Counted from the first letter of the stretch, positions 1-16,753 are shown. The stretch: 64,000 bases of DNA from an uncultured Mycoplasmatota bacterium (GCA_913057225.1 CAJXNT010000002.1:1-64000), one strand, 5' to 3'. The notes: generated by a model not told the origin, from the sequence alone. A program made the numbers and translations.

Positions 1-1968
1 GATCAATCCGATTGGGAAGAATACCGCAAACGCTACATCAGTTTTGTCTTTCAAAACTACAATTTGATCGATGCGTTTACGGTGTATGAAAACGTTGAAA
101 TTGCCCTCACGTTGAATCACCCCGATTTGAAAGATAAGAAATCGCGGGTGCTGGAATTGATCGAAAAAGTGGGCCTCAAAGATCACGCCCACCAAAAAGC
201 ATCGAAACTTTCAGGCGGACAAAAACAGCGGGTATCCATCGCCCGTGCGCTCGCCAAAGATGCGCCCATTTTGGTGGCGGATGAACCCACCGGAAATCTT
301 GATCAGGCCACGGCGAAGTCGATCGTGGCTTTAATGCGAGAGGTCTCCAAAGACAAACTGGTGATTTTTGTCACCCATGAATTTGATTTGGTGAAAGACG
401 TGGCGACCCGCCGCGTTCGCTTATTTGACGGTGAAGTCGTGGAAGATAAAACCCTGCAAACGTTTGAGGAAAAACCGTATGAAGAAACATCCATCGATGG
501 GTTGTCGCTGTTTGCCAAGTTAAAGTTGGCGCTCAAAAACTTAAAAGCCACCCCCCGAAAAACCCTTTTCACATTGCTCATCAGCGTGTTCATTGTGGCG
601 GTATTTGCGAGCTCTTATGGCTCCTATGTGCAGCAATCCAATGTCAGTGCGGCCACGTCCCATCCGCTCTTTGAAAATCTGCATGAATCGAGGCTCGTCA
701 TCACCAAACAAGATGGCTCGGCCTTCACCGCCTCTGAACTCAGCACACTTGAGAATCAACCGGGGGTGGAGGCGCTCGTTGCGTTTGATCCGGTGCTCGA
801 TATGTATGGGTTGATTGAAAACCGCAGCAGCGGATTTAATCAAGGATTTAGTGAAGCCAACCAATTTATCCTTGGATCGGACTCCAGGGTGACCGAAGGA
901 CGGCTGCCTGAAGACGACCGAGAAATTGTCCTTTTTAATGATTACGGATATGACGTTGGCGAGATTGTGACGGTGAATTTAAGTGAGTTTCGGTTTCCGA
1001 ATATGGCGCCCGGTTCAACGGATGAAAATGCGATCGATATGGTGGTGGTGGGGCTTCATTCTGAACCCAACAACTTCCAATATTTTGCCTATGTACATGA
1101 AACATTTTTTGAGTCTGAAACCTTGCTAAACATGGCGTATTTTTCCGTGCTTAACTGGGGATTAACTTTGGATGATCAGCCTTGGAGTATGGTCTATGAA
1201 ACGTCGCTTCGGTCCGATTTAGCCGCCGATGAAATCATTTTGAGTTCCGAATATGTTTCCCAACAAGGCCTCAGCGAACTTTCTCAAGATGATTTGATCG
1301 GGGCGCCCATCACCTTGAATCTGAATTATGCGTACTTGGAGTCTCCCAAATCGATCACGGCCACCATCAAAGCCATTGAGTCCAGCACAGAACGCTACAT
1401 CCCAGCCTTGCAAGTCAGTGAGGCCTTGATCGCCGAAGAAAGTCAAGTGAGTCCCTATCAAGTTGCCTTGATGATGGAGAGCAGTTTTTCCGCCAATCAA
1501 TTGCGGGAAAATCTAGAGGCGGAATACATCGGGATTTATCCCGCCGGGTATCAAGATCCCTTCAATCAAATCTTCAGCGTCATCGGCAATATCTTCCAAG
1601 GATTTACCAGCGTGATCTTGCTGTTGATTATGTATTTTGTCTCGTATTTAGTCCTCAAAAACGTCATCCGTTCGCAAGAAAGATCCACGCTCATCTTACG
1701 GTCAATTGGGGCGTATAAAAAAGACCTGTATCAAACGCTCATTATGGAACTCATGGTGGTCATGATGATCGCCTTTGCCTTGGTGGTTGGCTTTTTATGG
1801 GTCAACCAACTCACCCTGAATTGGGTCCCGAATTACCTCCCCTACTTCGCATGGAATAATTACCTATTTATGGGGGGATTACTGTTGGTGCTCTCACTCT
1901 TCTTAGGGCGCAGATTCCAGAAAAAATTATTTACGCGTTCGGTGATGAGCGCCCTGAGGAGTGCTTAA
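1..1968 (+). CDS. ABC transporter, fused ATPase and FtsX-like permease (5' partial)
   Basis: The reading frame is open from base 1, so the gene starts upstream of the window and its Walker A motif is not visible; 655 residues remain. The Q-loop FQNYNLI is at about residues 17-23, the signature LSGGQKQRVSIARAL near residue 70 and Walker [12 protein letters not shown] follows. After the ATPase comes a membrane segment near residue 190, a long extracytoplasmic region and a C-terminal FtsX/MacB-like block of about three membrane helices. This layout is typical of MacB/LolD-type machines of Firmicutes that export or sense peptides, lipoproteins or antimicrobials. It runs into a second protein of the same type one base after its stop, so the two probably form a pair. 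The substrate cannot be told from sequence. Confidence 0.9.
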   Translation, partial: DQSDWEEYRKRYISFVFQNYNLIDAFTVYENVEIALTLNHPDLKDKKSRVLELIEKVGLKDHAHQKASKLSGGQKQRVSIARALAKDAPILVADEPTGNLDQATAKSIVALMREVSKDKLVIFVTHEFDLVKDVATRRVRLFDGEVVEDKTLQTFEEKPYEETSIDGLSLFAKLKLALKNLKATPRKTLFTLLISVFIVAVFASSYGSYVQQSNVSAATSHPLFENLHESRLVITKQDGSAFTASELSTLENQPGVEALVAFDPVLDMYGLIENRSSGFNQGFSEANQFILGSDSRVTEGRLPEDDREIVLFNDYGYDVGEIVTVNLSEFRFPNMAPGSTDENAIDMVVVGLHSEPNNFQYFAYVHETFFESETLLNMAYFSVLNWGLTLDDQPWSMVYETSLRSDLAADEIILSSEYVSQQGLSELSQDDLIGAPITLNLNYAYLESPKSITATIKAIESSTERYIPALQVSEALIAEESQVSPYQVALMMESSFSANQLRENLEAEYIGIYPAGYQDPFNQIFSVIGNIFQGFTSVILLLIMYFVSYLVLKNVIRSQERSTLILRSIGAYKKDLYQTLIMELMVVMMIAFALVVGFLWVNQLTLNWVPNYLPYFAWNNYLFMGGLLLVLSLFLGRRFQKKLFTRSVMSALRSA

Positions 1969-1969
1969 G

Positions 1970-4372
1970 ATGATTACGTTAAAAGCGCTTAATAAGTACT
2001 ACAACAAAAATAAAAATAATGAATTGCACGTCTTAAGAAATATTTCCATCACCCTGCCTGAAAAAGGGATGGTCGTCTTACTCGGCCCCTCCGGTTCTGG
2101 GAAATCCACCTTGCTGAATGTGCTGGGGGGCCTTGATTCCACGCACTCAGGTTCCCTGGATGTGCTGGACCATACGTTTGAGAAATACCGGACCAAAGCA
2201 TGGGATCATTTAAGAGCCACTGAGATTGGCGTCATTTTCCAAAACTACAATCTCATCAACCAAGAAACGGTCTATGAAAACATCGCCATCACTTTAAGAA
2301 TGCTCGGGTATAAAGATGAATCCGTGATTGAAAAACGGGTCATGGATCTCTTGCGTGCCGTCAAAATGGAACGGTTTCATAAACGGCGAGCCATTCAACT
2401 CTCGGGGGGCCAACAACAACGAGTGGCCATTGCCCGGGCGCTGGCCAAAAAACCACAGCTCTTATTGACGGATGAACCGACTGGGAATTTAGATTCTAAA
2501 AACACCTACGATGTCATGCGTATTTTAAGAAAAGTCGCCGATCAAACCCTGGTGATTATGGTCACCCATGAAGAAGCGTTAGCCCGTCAATTTGCGGACC
2601 GAATTTTAAGGCTTGAAGACGGTAAGATTATCAGCGATGAAGCCAATACGCCGGAAGCCCGGATTCATCAATCGTTTGACGGGGATATTTATTTAGGCGA
2701 ATTTGCGCATCAATCGAAAACCACCAATGACGAACAATCCATGCATCTATACAGCGAAGAAAAAATCAGCGCGCCCATTGACGTCACCATGGTGTATGAC
2801 CAAGGGACGCTCTATTTCAAAGTGGCCCAACCCGATGTGAAAAAAATCGTCCAGGTCACCGATCAATCGGACATTCGCTTTAAATCCGGAAAACGCCAAG
2901 AAGCGACCGTCGATGAAAGCGATGATTATGATTTATCCGCGCTTGATCAGTTTGAGAAAAAAAGCGTCATTAAAAATGTGTTAGACATTAAAAACACGGT
3001 GAAACTCACCTTGCAATCCCTGGCGCAATCGTCACGGGGGATGAAATTTTTATACCTGGGGTTCATTTTGACGGGGGCCCTCATCGCGCTCTCGCTGAGC
3101 TTTTTAAATACCATTGTGATCATCCCAGAAGACACGGTCAAACTATATCCCGAAGGAACCTTGGCCATTGAGCGTTCATCGTTGGACGGCAACTCCATCG
3201 CTTTCATTGAGGATGCCTATGGCGCGAGCGCCGCGGGGGATTTAAACGTGTTTATTCGGCCGGAAACCGGCTATGAGATGGAAGCCCCACCGCTTTATCA
3301 AACGACCAATAATGTGTTCTTATTTGGGGCCTTTTTCCCAAGCACGTTGCTGGATGATTCTGACATTCGTTATGGACGGTTGCCCGCGGCCGACGGTGAA
3401 ATCGTGATGGATACCTTGCAAGCGGAAGACGTCTTAAGCAATAACACGTTGCAAGCGTATGGGCTGGAAGCGCCCGACGTGCTCCTTGGACTGAGCGTAT
3501 TGATCGCCGGCACACCGTATGAGATTGTGGGGATTTCTGAAGGGGTGGCCAATGGCCTTTTTGTGAATGCCAATGATTATGCGAGCGTGCTTTCAAGTCG
3601 CGTGAATGGGGCCACCGTGTATGACAGCGTCCGAGACGATGTCACCTTTACCAGTGGCATCGTCCCCAGCGATGAAATGGGCGTCTTAGTCAATGCGGCG
3701 CTCTATCCAGAAGTGGTGCCGAGTACGTTAACCCTGGGCACGAATGTTTCGTTTAACGTGATTGGCACCTATGAAAGTGCCACCGTGATCGATCCCTTGA
3801 TTGCGCAAGAAGGCATTCACCGGATCTTACTTTCACAGAGTAATGATGGCGATGTGATTCACCTGCAGGCTTCCAATCCAACCGCTCTCGGCACGGTCCT
3901 TGCCTCTCAGTCGATTCCTTATGAAGATGCCTTAGATTATGCCATCACCGATCAACGCGATGCGAACATTCAAAATTCCATTGGACTTTTAGTGTTTACG
4001 TTAATCGCGCTTGCGGCCAGTGCCCTGAGTTTTTATTTCATCATTCGGTCTTCATTGATTGACCGCGTTCGAGACATTGGCATTTACCGCAGTTTGGGCA
4101 TCCGCTCCAAAGATATTTATAAACTTTTCGTGGTCGAAGCGTTGATCATCTCCACGTTGACCAGTCTCATCGGATTTGTCGGGATGAGTCTCATTTTGAA
4201 TCAAATTCAACAGACCACCCGTGATATCATTGAAGTGTTACGCGTCAGTACCCTCAGCGTGACGGTGGGCATTCTCTTTATTTATACGGTGAACTTACTC
4301 GCGGGATTATTCCCGGTGTTCACCTTACTGAGAAAAACCCCATCGGCGATTTTGACCAAGTATGACATTTAG
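1970..4372 (+). CDS. ABC transporter, fused ATPase and FtsX-like permease
   Basis: This 800-residue protein has a complete N-terminal ATPase: Walker [10 protein letters not shown] at residues 39-47, Q-loop FQNYNLI, signature [15 protein letters not shown] and Walker [13 protein letters not shown] long linker, one membrane segment (about residue 360), a large extracytoplasmic part and a C-terminal FtsX-like helix bundle follow. The ATG at 1970 is chosen because a GAGGAG ribosome-binding site at 1956-1961 lies eight bases before it; the GTG at 1961 sits inside that site. It is one base after the upstream homologue, and glnS follows eight bases after its TAG stop, so all three are probably co-transcribed. 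MacB-like function is inferred from the family. Confidence 0.9.
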   Translation: MITLKALNKYYNKNKNNELHVLRNISITLPEKGMVVLLGPSGSGKSTLLNVLGGLDSTHSGSLDVLDHTFEKYRTKAWDHLRATEIGVIFQNYNLINQETVYENIAITLRMLGYKDESVIEKRVMDLLRAVKMERFHKRRAIQLSGGQQQRVAIARALAKKPQLLLTDEPTGNLDSKNTYDVMRILRKVADQTLVIMVTHEEALARQFADRILRLEDGKIISDEANTPEARIHQSFDGDIYLGEFAHQSKTTNDEQSMHLYSEEKISAPIDVTMVYDQGTLYFKVAQPDVKKIVQVTDQSDIRFKSGKRQEATVDESDDYDLSALDQFEKKSVIKNVLDIKNTVKLTLQSLAQSSRGMKFLYLGFILTGALIALSLSFLNTIVIIPEDTVKLYPEGTLAIERSSLDGNSIAFIEDAYGASAAGDLNVFIRPETGYEMEAPPLYQTTNNVFLFGAFFPSTLLDDSDIRYGRLPAADGEIVMDTLQAEDVLSNNTLQAYGLEAPDVLLGLSVLIAGTPYEIVGISEGVANGLFVNANDYASVLSSRVNGATVYDSVRDDVTFTSGIVPSDEMGVLVNAALYPEVVPSTLTLGTNVSFNVIGTYESATVIDPLIAQEGIHRILLSQSNDGDVIHLQASNPTALGTVLASQSIPYEDALDYAITDQRDANIQNSIGLLVFTLIALAASALSFYFIIRSSLIDRVRDIGIYRSLGIRSKDIYKLFVVEALIISTLTSLIGFVGMSLILNQIQQTTRDIIEVLRVSTLSVTVGILFIYTVNLLAGLFPVFTLLRKTPSAILTKYDI

Positions 4373-4380
4373 GAGTCTTC

Positions 4381-5988
4381 ATGGAACATTCAAACTTCAT
4401 TCGCACGATCATTGAAGAAGATTTAAACACCGGAAAACACGACCATATCGTCACCCGGTTTCCCCCCGAACCCAATGGGTTTTTACATCTCGGCCATGCC
4501 CGGTCGATCATCATGAATTACACCCTGGCCAAAGATTTTGGCGGTACTTTTCATCTGCGGTTTGACGATACGAATCCGGTGAAAGAAGATGCCACCTTCA
4601 TTGAGGCCATCCAAAAAGACATTGAGTGGCTGGGTTGTTCGTGGGATGCCCTTTATTTTGCGAGTGATTACTTTGAAATCATGGTGGAAAAAGCCATCCT
4701 CCTGATCCAAAAAGGCAAAGCCTACGTGGACGATCAGCCCGCCGAGGTGATTAAAGCCCAACGCGGAGACTTGAAAACCCCCGGTCAAAACTCCCCGTTT
4801 CGCGAGCGGTCGGTGGAAGAAAATTTAACGTTATTTCAAGCCATGCGGGATGGAAAATATTCTGACGGCGAAAAAGTCTTGCGGGCCAAAGTCGATATGG
4901 CTTCCCCCAACATGAACATGCGCGATCCGGTGATTTACCGCATTCAACATGCGCATCATCACCGCACGAAAGATGCGTGGTGCATCTATCCCATGTATGA
5001 TTTTGCGCATCCGTTAGAAGATGCGATTGAAGGCATTACCCATTCCCTATGTACGCTCGAATTTGAAGACCATCGCCCGATTTATGATTGGGTGGTGCGT
5101 GAATGTGAAATGGAAAGCGTGCCCCGACAAATTGAATTTGGGAAACTCAAAATCGCCAACGAAATCAGCGGTAAACGGTTCATCAATACGTTGGTCGCCG
5201 ATGGCGTCGTCGATGATTACGCCGATCCGAGACTCGTGACGCTTTCGGGCCTAAGAAAAAAAGGCGTGCCCGTGGCGGCCATTCACCGGTTCATTCATTC
5301 GTTGGGCCTGCCCAAAAGTGAAGGCGAAACGTCCTTGCAAATGTTGGAAGAAGAAATCCGCAGTGAACTGGCCTCATCGCCCCGCATTCACTTGGTGAAA
5401 GATCCTTTGCTTGTGACCATCACGAATTATCCTGGAGAGGGTGAGATGTTAACGCATGCGGCCGATCAAGATGAGACCTTGATGCGTGACATTCCCTTTT
5501 CTTCGCAAATCTACATTGAAAAAGATGATTTTGTGGTTGAAAAACCCAATAAAAAATGGAAACGCCTCGCCTTAGGCATCGAAGTCCGATTGATGCATGC
5601 GTATTTCATTCAGGCCGAATCGGTGGTCACCGATGAAGCCGGTGACATCGTTGAAATCAAAGCCACCTATGATGTTCAAACCAAAAGTGGGACGGATTTT
5701 AATGCACGGAAGCCCAATGGCACCATTCACTTTGTGGATGCCAAGCAGGGTGTCCCGGTCACCTACACTGAGTACGAACCCCTTCTGATTGAGAATGCTG
5801 ACCGGTCGCAACCGGTGGATGCCATCTTAAATCCAGAGTCGATGAAAACCTACTCGGCCATGGTGGAACCGGCCGCCTTGACATTGCCAGGGCCTTACTT
5901 CCAAGCCATTCGTTCAAGCTATGTGAAACGCGATGACGCCCATGCTTTCCACCGTGTGGTGGCGCTCAGAAGTTCATTTAAAAAGTGA
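4381..5988 (+). CDS. glnS: Glutaminyl-tRNA synthetase
   Basis: It charges tRNA-Gln with glutamine using ATP, in the cytoplasm. The class I HIGH motif is seen as HLGH (residues 36-39) in PPEPNGFLHLGHAR, followed by the GlnRS hallmark DDTNP. The KMSKS-equivalent region is SGKRF, and VDDYADPR corresponds to the conserved VDGWDDPR. The 535 residues match the usual family length, including the C-terminal anticodon-binding barrels. The upstream gene's stop overlaps the ribosome-binding site (TAGGAG) of this ATG, which points to translational coupling. A direct GlnRS is less common among Gram-positive relatives, many of which make Gln-tRNA through GatCAB; whether GatCAB is also present cannot be seen here. 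A tRNA-Gln(UUG) gene lies at 40051-40125. Confidence 0.96.
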   Translation: MEHSNFIRTIIEEDLNTGKHDHIVTRFPPEPNGFLHLGHARSIIMNYTLAKDFGGTFHLRFDDTNPVKEDATFIEAIQKDIEWLGCSWDALYFASDYFEIMVEKAILLIQKGKAYVDDQPAEVIKAQRGDLKTPGQNSPFRERSVEENLTLFQAMRDGKYSDGEKVLRAKVDMASPNMNMRDPVIYRIQHAHHHRTKDAWCIYPMYDFAHPLEDAIEGITHSLCTLEFEDHRPIYDWVVRECEMESVPRQIEFGKLKIANEISGKRFINTLVADGVVDDYADPRLVTLSGLRKKGVPVAAIHRFIHSLGLPKSEGETSLQMLEEEIRSELASSPRIHLVKDPLLVTITNYPGEGEMLTHAADQDETLMRDIPFSSQIYIEKDDFVVEKPNKKWKRLALGIEVRLMHAYFIQAESVVTDEAGDIVEIKATYDVQTKSGTDFNARKPNGTIHFVDAKQGVPVTYTEYEPLLIENADRSQPVDAILNPESMKTYSAMVEPAALTLPGPYFQAIRSSYVKRDDAHAFHRVVALRSSFKK

Positions 5989-5994
5989 GTGTTA

Positions 5995-6026
5995 AAAACC
6001 ATCCAGAGCACGGATGGTTTTTTATT
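5995..6026 (+). terminator. Intrinsic terminator after glnS
   Basis: Arms AAAACCATCC (5995-6004, with one more A upstream) and GGATGGTTTT (6012-6021) enclose a seven-base loop and run into a T-rich tract. It closes the ABC/glnS unit. Confidence 0.85.
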
Positions 6027-6038
6027 TGTAAAAAATAC

Positions 6039-6067
6039 TTTACATTATGTAAAATATGTTTTACAAT
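6039..6067 (+). promoter_or_regulatory. Promoter with palindromic operator of the XRE operon
   Basis: The -35 TTTACA (6039-6044), a 17-base spacer and the -10 TACAAT (6062-6067) form a near-consensus sigma-A promoter. The -35 is the first half of a perfect palindrome TTTACATTATGTAAA (6039-6053), and a third half-site-like TTTTACA follows at 6059-6065. This is where a repressor would block RNA polymerase; the XRE protein encoded at 6551-6763 is the natural candidate. Confidence 0.75.
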
Positions 6068-6095
6068 TTGATTATCTTAGATTTAAGGAGTTTTT

Positions 6096-6554
6096 ATGTC
6101 TTACGCGGAACGTCGCAGTATCTTTGGACTTTTATTTACCCTTGGTTTCGTGATTGGGTTTTATCAATTCATGGTCACGCAAGGTCTGGAACAATTTTCG
6201 CTTCAAGATTGGGGGATTTGGTATCTCATCTTCTTTGGTAGCTTGGTTATTGGTCGCATTGTATTTACGGTAGTTCATGTGGTCATAGAAGCGATTCTCA
6301 TTGCGATTAAAACGAAAGACGAAGCAAAGATCAATGCCGAAATCCAAGACGATGAACGCACGAAATTGATTGATTTAAAAAGCACCTATCACATTGGGAC
6401 CTTTTTGATGTTGGGATTTGTGGGGGGCGTGGTGATCCTCGCATTCGGTGGATCCATCCAAAGCTTTTTTCTCGCCATGTATTTAGGCATTGCCCTCGCA
6501 GGGATTTCTTATGATGGTCTAGCGATTTATTACCATCGGATGCGTGGGGTATGA
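6096..6554 (+). CDS. Four-helix membrane protein upstream of an XRE regulator
   Basis: The product has 152 residues with four predicted membrane helices (about 8-28, 40-65, 102-122 and 126-145). A charged cytoplasmic stretch near residues 75-95 contains [14 protein letters not shown]. The start follows AAGGAG at 6085-6090. Small membrane proteins with a DER-type charged segment often precede an XRE-type regulator in Firmicutes (DUF2178/DUF3796-like pairs), and the same arrangement is seen here because the stop overlaps the next start (ATGA). A role in sensing membrane state and relaying it to the regulator is a guess; no catalytic motif is visible. Confidence 0.8.
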   Translation: MSYAERRSIFGLLFTLGFVIGFYQFMVTQGLEQFSLQDWGIWYLIFFGSLVIGRIVFTVVHVVIEAILIAIKTKDEAKINAEIQDDERTKLIDLKSTYHIGTFLMLGFVGGVVILAFGGSIQSFFLAMYLGIALAGISYDGLAIYYHRMRGV

Positions 6555-6763
6555 AAGGATCAGTGGAAAACACCCTCAAAACCCATCGCGTTATGGCTGA
6601 AATGACTCAAGAGACGCTGGCCGCACGCGTGGGAGTCTCCCGCCAAACCATCAATGCCATTGAAAAAGGGAAATATTTACCATCCTTAGAGCTTGCGTTA
6701 AAACTGGGCCAGGCATTTCATGTGCCTATTGAAACACTTTTTCATTTTAAGGAAGCTTCATGA
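6551..6763 (+). CDS. XRE-family helix-turn-helix regulator
   Basis: This 70-residue protein is almost entirely one lambda-Cro/C1-type helix-turn-helix: [20 protein letters not shown] carries the two DNA-contacting helices, followed by [18 protein letters not shown], the standard end of the fold. Its ATG overlaps the stop of the membrane protein, and its own stop overlaps the next ATG, so all three are translationally coupled. It probably binds the palindrome overlapping the operon promoter at 6039-6053 and represses its own operon; that link is inferred from position. Confidence 0.92.
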   Translation: MKGSVENTLKTHRVMAEMTQETLAARVGVSRQTINAIEKGKYLPSLELALKLGQAFHVPIETLFHFKEAS

Positions 6764-7671
6764 AAGCGATCATTCAAACCCGCTATGGCGATGAAAAGAC
6801 GTTAACGCTCACCGATGTCAACGCGCCAACCATCCAAAAACCCACCGATATCAAAGTGGCGATCAAATATGTGAATCTCACCGCCGGTGACATGCACATC
6901 AACACGATGGACATTGGGGGGCCGATGCGCGTCATGATGAAACTCATCTTTGGCTGGAGGCGTCCTCGAAAAAGCGTTCGCGGCATCACAGGAAGTGGCG
7001 TTGTCATCGAGACTGGGAACCATGTCCAAAAAGTAAAACCCGGTGATCATGTCACCTTCATTCAATCTTTGAATGCGGGGGCACTGGCGGATGAAATGAT
7101 CATCCCGGAAAAACTCACCATTCAAAAAGTATCAAAATCCAATCTAAAAGCGGCCACCACCTTGCCTTTTGGATACTTGAGTGCGATGCATTTTATAAAT
7201 ACTGAGACGGTTAAACCGGGCATGAAAGTCTTAATACTTGGGGCCAGCGGAAGTGTGGGCTCAGCGGCTCTGGATATCGCCGTACAATTGGGGGCCTCGG
7301 TCACGGCTGTTTTAAGAGCGAAAAACTTCGATGCAATTGCTCATCTAAATCCCACTAAAACCATTGATTATCAGTCAGAAGCGTTTAAGTCCCCATCCAA
7401 ATCCTATGACATCGTGTTTGATGCAGTGAATAAGTATTCCAAGCAAACAGCTGAGGGTTGGCTCAAACCCAGGGGGAGGTTCATGACCATCAAAAAAGCC
7501 ACACGGGAAGATGCCAAGAAGCTGAATCAGCTAAATGAATGGCTAGAAAAGGGTCAAATCACACCGCTTATTGAACGGGTTTATTCGAGACATGAATACC
7601 GTAAAGCTCACCGCCATCTTTATGAGGGTCATAAGGTCGGAAACATTCTCATTGAATGGGATGAAGCTTAG
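6760..7671 (+). CDS. MDR-family NAD(P)-dependent oxidoreductase (quinone-reductase-like)
   Basis: The 303-residue protein has a GroES-like N-terminal half followed by a Rossmann domain with the nucleotide-binding loop GASGSVGSA (residues 161-169). None of the cysteines that bind structural or catalytic zinc in classical alcohol dehydrogenases are visible, which favours the zinc-free quinone oxidoreductase branch. The C-terminal [15 protein letters not shown] matches the usual H...G.GK.VL end of this family. It is the last gene of the XRE operon, whose palindromic promoter suggests induction by a signal seen by the regulator. The substrate (quinone, enone or aldehyde) is unknown. Confidence 0.88.
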   Translation: MKAIIQTRYGDEKTLTLTDVNAPTIQKPTDIKVAIKYVNLTAGDMHINTMDIGGPMRVMMKLIFGWRRPRKSVRGITGSGVVIETGNHVQKVKPGDHVTFIQSLNAGALADEMIIPEKLTIQKVSKSNLKAATTLPFGYLSAMHFINTETVKPGMKVLILGASGSVGSAALDIAVQLGASVTAVLRAKNFDAIAHLNPTKTIDYQSEAFKSPSKSYDIVFDAVNKYSKQTAEGWLKPRGRFMTIKKATREDAKKLNQLNEWLEKGQITPLIERVYSRHEYRKAHRHLYEGHKVGNILIEWDEA

Positions 7672-7713
7672 GGATAACTAAGTTTAAAATCATGTTAAAT
7701 CAAAAAAGAATTC

Positions 7714-7741
7714 TTGCAAAATCATGCGTATCGTGTATTAT
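7714..7741 (+). promoter_or_regulatory. Promoter of the cold-shock gene
   Basis: TTGCAA (7714-7719), a 16-base spacer and TATTAT (7736-7741) match a sigma-A promoter. Transcription would begin near 7748, giving a leader of about 94 bases before the csp start codon. Confidence 0.6.
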
Positions 7742-7780
7742 GAAGGTGAACTTAAACGAAATATTGTGATGAGTATGGTT

Positions 7781-7833
7781 TTTCCATTCTTCAGCACCAA
7801 TGGAGTAATTTAAGCACCCTTAAAGAATGGAGG
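7781..7833 (+). promoter_or_regulatory. Leader hairpin covering the csp ribosome-binding site
   Basis: TCCATTCTT (7783-7791) is perfectly complementary to AAGAATGGA (7823-7831). Two further T-G pairs (7781-7782 with 7832-7833) would bury the whole GGAGG at 7829-7833. The loop of about 31 bases contains AGCACC twice. A temperature-responsive switch of the kind known for cspA leaders is the likely purpose; folding was judged by eye. Confidence 0.65.
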
Positions 7834-7841
7834 AACACAAC

Positions 7842-8042
7842 ATGGCAACTGGTACAGTTAAATGGTTTAATGCAGAAAAAGGCTTCGGCTTCATCACCAC
7901 CGATGAAGGCACTGATGTTTTTGCTCATTACTCACACATCAACAAAGAAGGCTTTAAAACTTTAGACGAAGGCGAAAAAGTAGAATTCGAAATCGTTGAA
8001 AGTGAAAAAGGCCCACAAGCAGAAAATATTAATTCACTTTAA
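7842..8042 (+). CDS. csp: Cold-shock protein (CspA family)
   Basis: The 66-residue single-domain OB-fold protein binds single-stranded RNA and DNA and prevents secondary structure at low temperature. RNP1 is seen as KGFGFI and RNP2 as VFAHYSHI, both with the aromatic residues that stack on bases. The ATG at 7842 is preferred over the in-frame ATG at 7827: the ribosome-binding site GGAGG (7829-7833) lies between them, and the family normally begins M-x-x-G-TVKWFN. It is monocistronic, with its own promoter, a structured leader and a strong terminator. Confidence 0.97.
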   Translation: MATGTVKWFNAEKGFGFITTDEGTDVFAHYSHINKEGFKTLDEGEKVEFEIVESEKGPQAENINSL

Positions 8043-8050
8043 TGTTTCAA

Positions 8051-8078
8051 AAATCAACCTTCGGGTTGATTTTTTTTT
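8051..8078 (+). terminator. Intrinsic terminator after csp
   Basis: AAATCAACC, a TTCG tetraloop and GGTTGATTT are followed by a run of T. It is an unusually clean, stable terminator. Confidence 0.95.
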
Positions 8079-8121
8079 ACCCAAACTTGACAGGCACCCC
8101 CATGCAGGGATGCGTTAAATT

Positions 8122-8130
8122 TGGTATAAT
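8122..8130 (+). promoter_or_regulatory. Extended -10 promoter of pcrA (leaderless)
   Basis: TGGTATAAT is a perfect extended -10. Its last base is only seven bases before the ATG at 8138, so transcription should begin at or just before the start codon. No Shine-Dalgarno sequence is present between them. Confidence 0.75.
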
Positions 8131-8137
8131 TGATAAG

Positions 8138-15098
<6,961 letters not shown>

Positions 15099-15115
<17 letters not shown>

Positions 15116-15830
15116 ATCTCCCCAAGATCCACATGAAAAAAAGCCTCATCGAGACCCCAGTGATGAGGAAAAACAATCCGAGGATGCTTCTTCTAATGCG
15201 GATTTAGAATCCCTGAGCGATGAAGAAAAAATCGACGCGTTGATTCAAGAGCTCTCGCACCAAGAATCCGACGAAGATGACGATCAGGAAACGGATCAAT
15301 CTTCACGCAATGCGAGAATCAAAGCGCAACTCAAAGCCCTCATGGAAAAATCAAAAAATGCGAAAAAAGACGCATCCCAATCCCCCTCAAAGCGGGGGCG
15401 TGACGCCCAGAAAAGGCGCGTCTTTATGGTACAATTAGGAGGCGCTTTTCACGGGAATTTTATCGTCAATTTGATTTTGCTTTATTTGGTCAATTTGGTG
15501 ATCATATTGGGCCTATTGGAACTCTTTAATTTTGGCCAATTCCCGCCTGAATTATGGCGGCCCATTGCCTTTACGTTCGTTTATACTGCCAGTGAATTTA
15601 TGTTTAAAGAATTCATGGTGGCACGCTTTTCCAAGTATGTGCTGATGACCTTTGGCATCCTCTTTTACATTGGGTATGTGGTGATCTTTTATCTCGTGGA
15701 TGCGCTCATCTTTTTTGACACCCAAATTTTTGCTGGAGAAGCAGAGCTCGCGGTATTCACACTTCTTTTCATGTTGGTGCGCCAACTGATGAGTATTTTG
15801 ATTAAAAAAGGATTGACCCTAAAATTATGA
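15099..15830 (+). CDS. Membrane protein with acidic disordered N-terminus
   Basis: The 243-residue product begins with about 105 residues rich in Asp, Glu, Ser and Gln, without hydrophobic segments and presumably disordered. A short basic patch (KRGRDAQKRR) leads into four hydrophobic helices (about 118-143, 152-168, 178-202 and 212-235). It sits between uvrA (17-base overlap) and hprK (ATGA overlap). Firmicutes often have small membrane proteins at this place, but no family is recognised. The ATG at 15099 is used; a GTG at 15105 is also possible. The function is unknown. Confidence 0.75.
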
Positions 15831-16753
15831 AATTAACCGTTGAAGCCTATGCAAAAGCCTTAAAGCTGACATGGGTGAGTGGCAAAAAAGGCAAATCAAG
15901 CCCACTCAAGATCCCCCAATTGACGCGTCCAGGATTGGAACTTGCGGGGCTTTTTGAGTTTTATGAAAAAGATCGCATTCAGCTCATTGGCAGTAAGGAA
16001 ATTACGTTTTTCCACTGGCTTTCTAAAGAAGACCAAGCCATTCGCGTGCGAATGATGTTTGAACAAAAACCCCCCGCGTTTGTTTTATCTAAAAACGTGG
16101 AAGTGCCTGAGTTATTTAAAACCCTTGGGGATGAATACGATGTGCCGGTGCTGAAAAGTCACCAGCGCACCAACGATTTATTCTCGAGCACCCTCAATTA
16201 TCTCGCGCGAGAACTTTCCCCCCGAACCAGCATCCATGGCACCTTGGTGGACATCAACGGGATTGGGGTCCTGATTCGTGGAAAAAGCGGCATCGGGAAA
16301 AGTGAGGTCGCGTTAGAACTTGTGAGACGCGGACACCAATTGGTGGCCGATGACCGGGTGGATATTTACGAAAACACCGAAGGTGAAGTGATTGGCGAGG
16401 CCCCCGATATTTTAAGAAAGTATCTGGAAATTCGCGGGATTGGGATTGTCAATGTCGTGAAATTATTCGGCGCCAGTGCCTACAAAGAATCCAAACCGAT
16501 TCGTGTGATCGTGGACTTACTGACGTTTGAAGCGGCGGAAGATTACGACCGTCTGGGCTTGGAAGAATCCACCGAACGCTTCTTTAACACCGACATCACC
16601 ACCACCAAAATTCCCATCACCGCAGCCCGCAGTGTTCCCACCTTGGTGGAAGTGGCCGCGATGAATGCGAGGCTCAAGTTTTTGGGCACGAACATGGCCC
16701 AAGAATTTGCCGACGAACTCACCATCAACATATCTGACAAATCTAAAAAGTAG
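15827..16753 (+). CDS. hprK: HPr kinase/phosphorylase
   Basis: HprK phosphorylates HPr on serine and removes the phosphate again, linking glycolytic state to sugar uptake and catabolite repression. The Walker A loop GKSGIGKS is at residues 152-159, the conserved histidine of HGTLVDI is H137, and the family signature region reads EIRGIGIVNVVKLFG. The 308 residues are normal. The start overlaps the preceding stop (ATGA). pfkA and pyk, whose products set the fructose-bisphosphate level that activates HprK, are at 49-51.6 kb. The gene implies a PTS system elsewhere in the genome. Confidence 0.97.
   Translation: MKLTVEAYAKALKLTWVSGKKGKSSPLKIPQLTRPGLELAGLFEFYEKDRIQLIGSKEITFFHWLSKEDQAIRVRMMFEQKPPAFVLSKNVEVPELFKTLGDEYDVPVLKSHQRTNDLFSSTLNYLARELSPRTSIHGTLVDINGIGVLIRGKSGIGKSEVALELVRRGHQLVADDRVDIYENTEGEVIGEAPDILRKYLEIRGIGIVNVVKLFGASAYKESKPIRVIVDLLTFEAAEDYDRLGLEESTERFFNTDITTTKIPITAARSVPTLVEVAAMNARLKFLGTNMAQEFADELTINISDKSKK

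Noticed and set aside
6056-6241. A 61-residue frame beginning inside the XRE operon promoter
   Set aside because: It starts before the -10 element and overlaps the membrane protein gene in another frame, with no ribosome-binding site.
8087-8092. TTGACA as the -35 of pcrA
   Set aside because: It is 32 bases from the TATAAT, far outside the working spacing; the extended -10 suffices.
8042-8137. N-terminal extension of pcrA
   Set aside because: The in-frame extension translates the csp terminator and the TATAAT of the gene's own promoter and has no match to PcrA.
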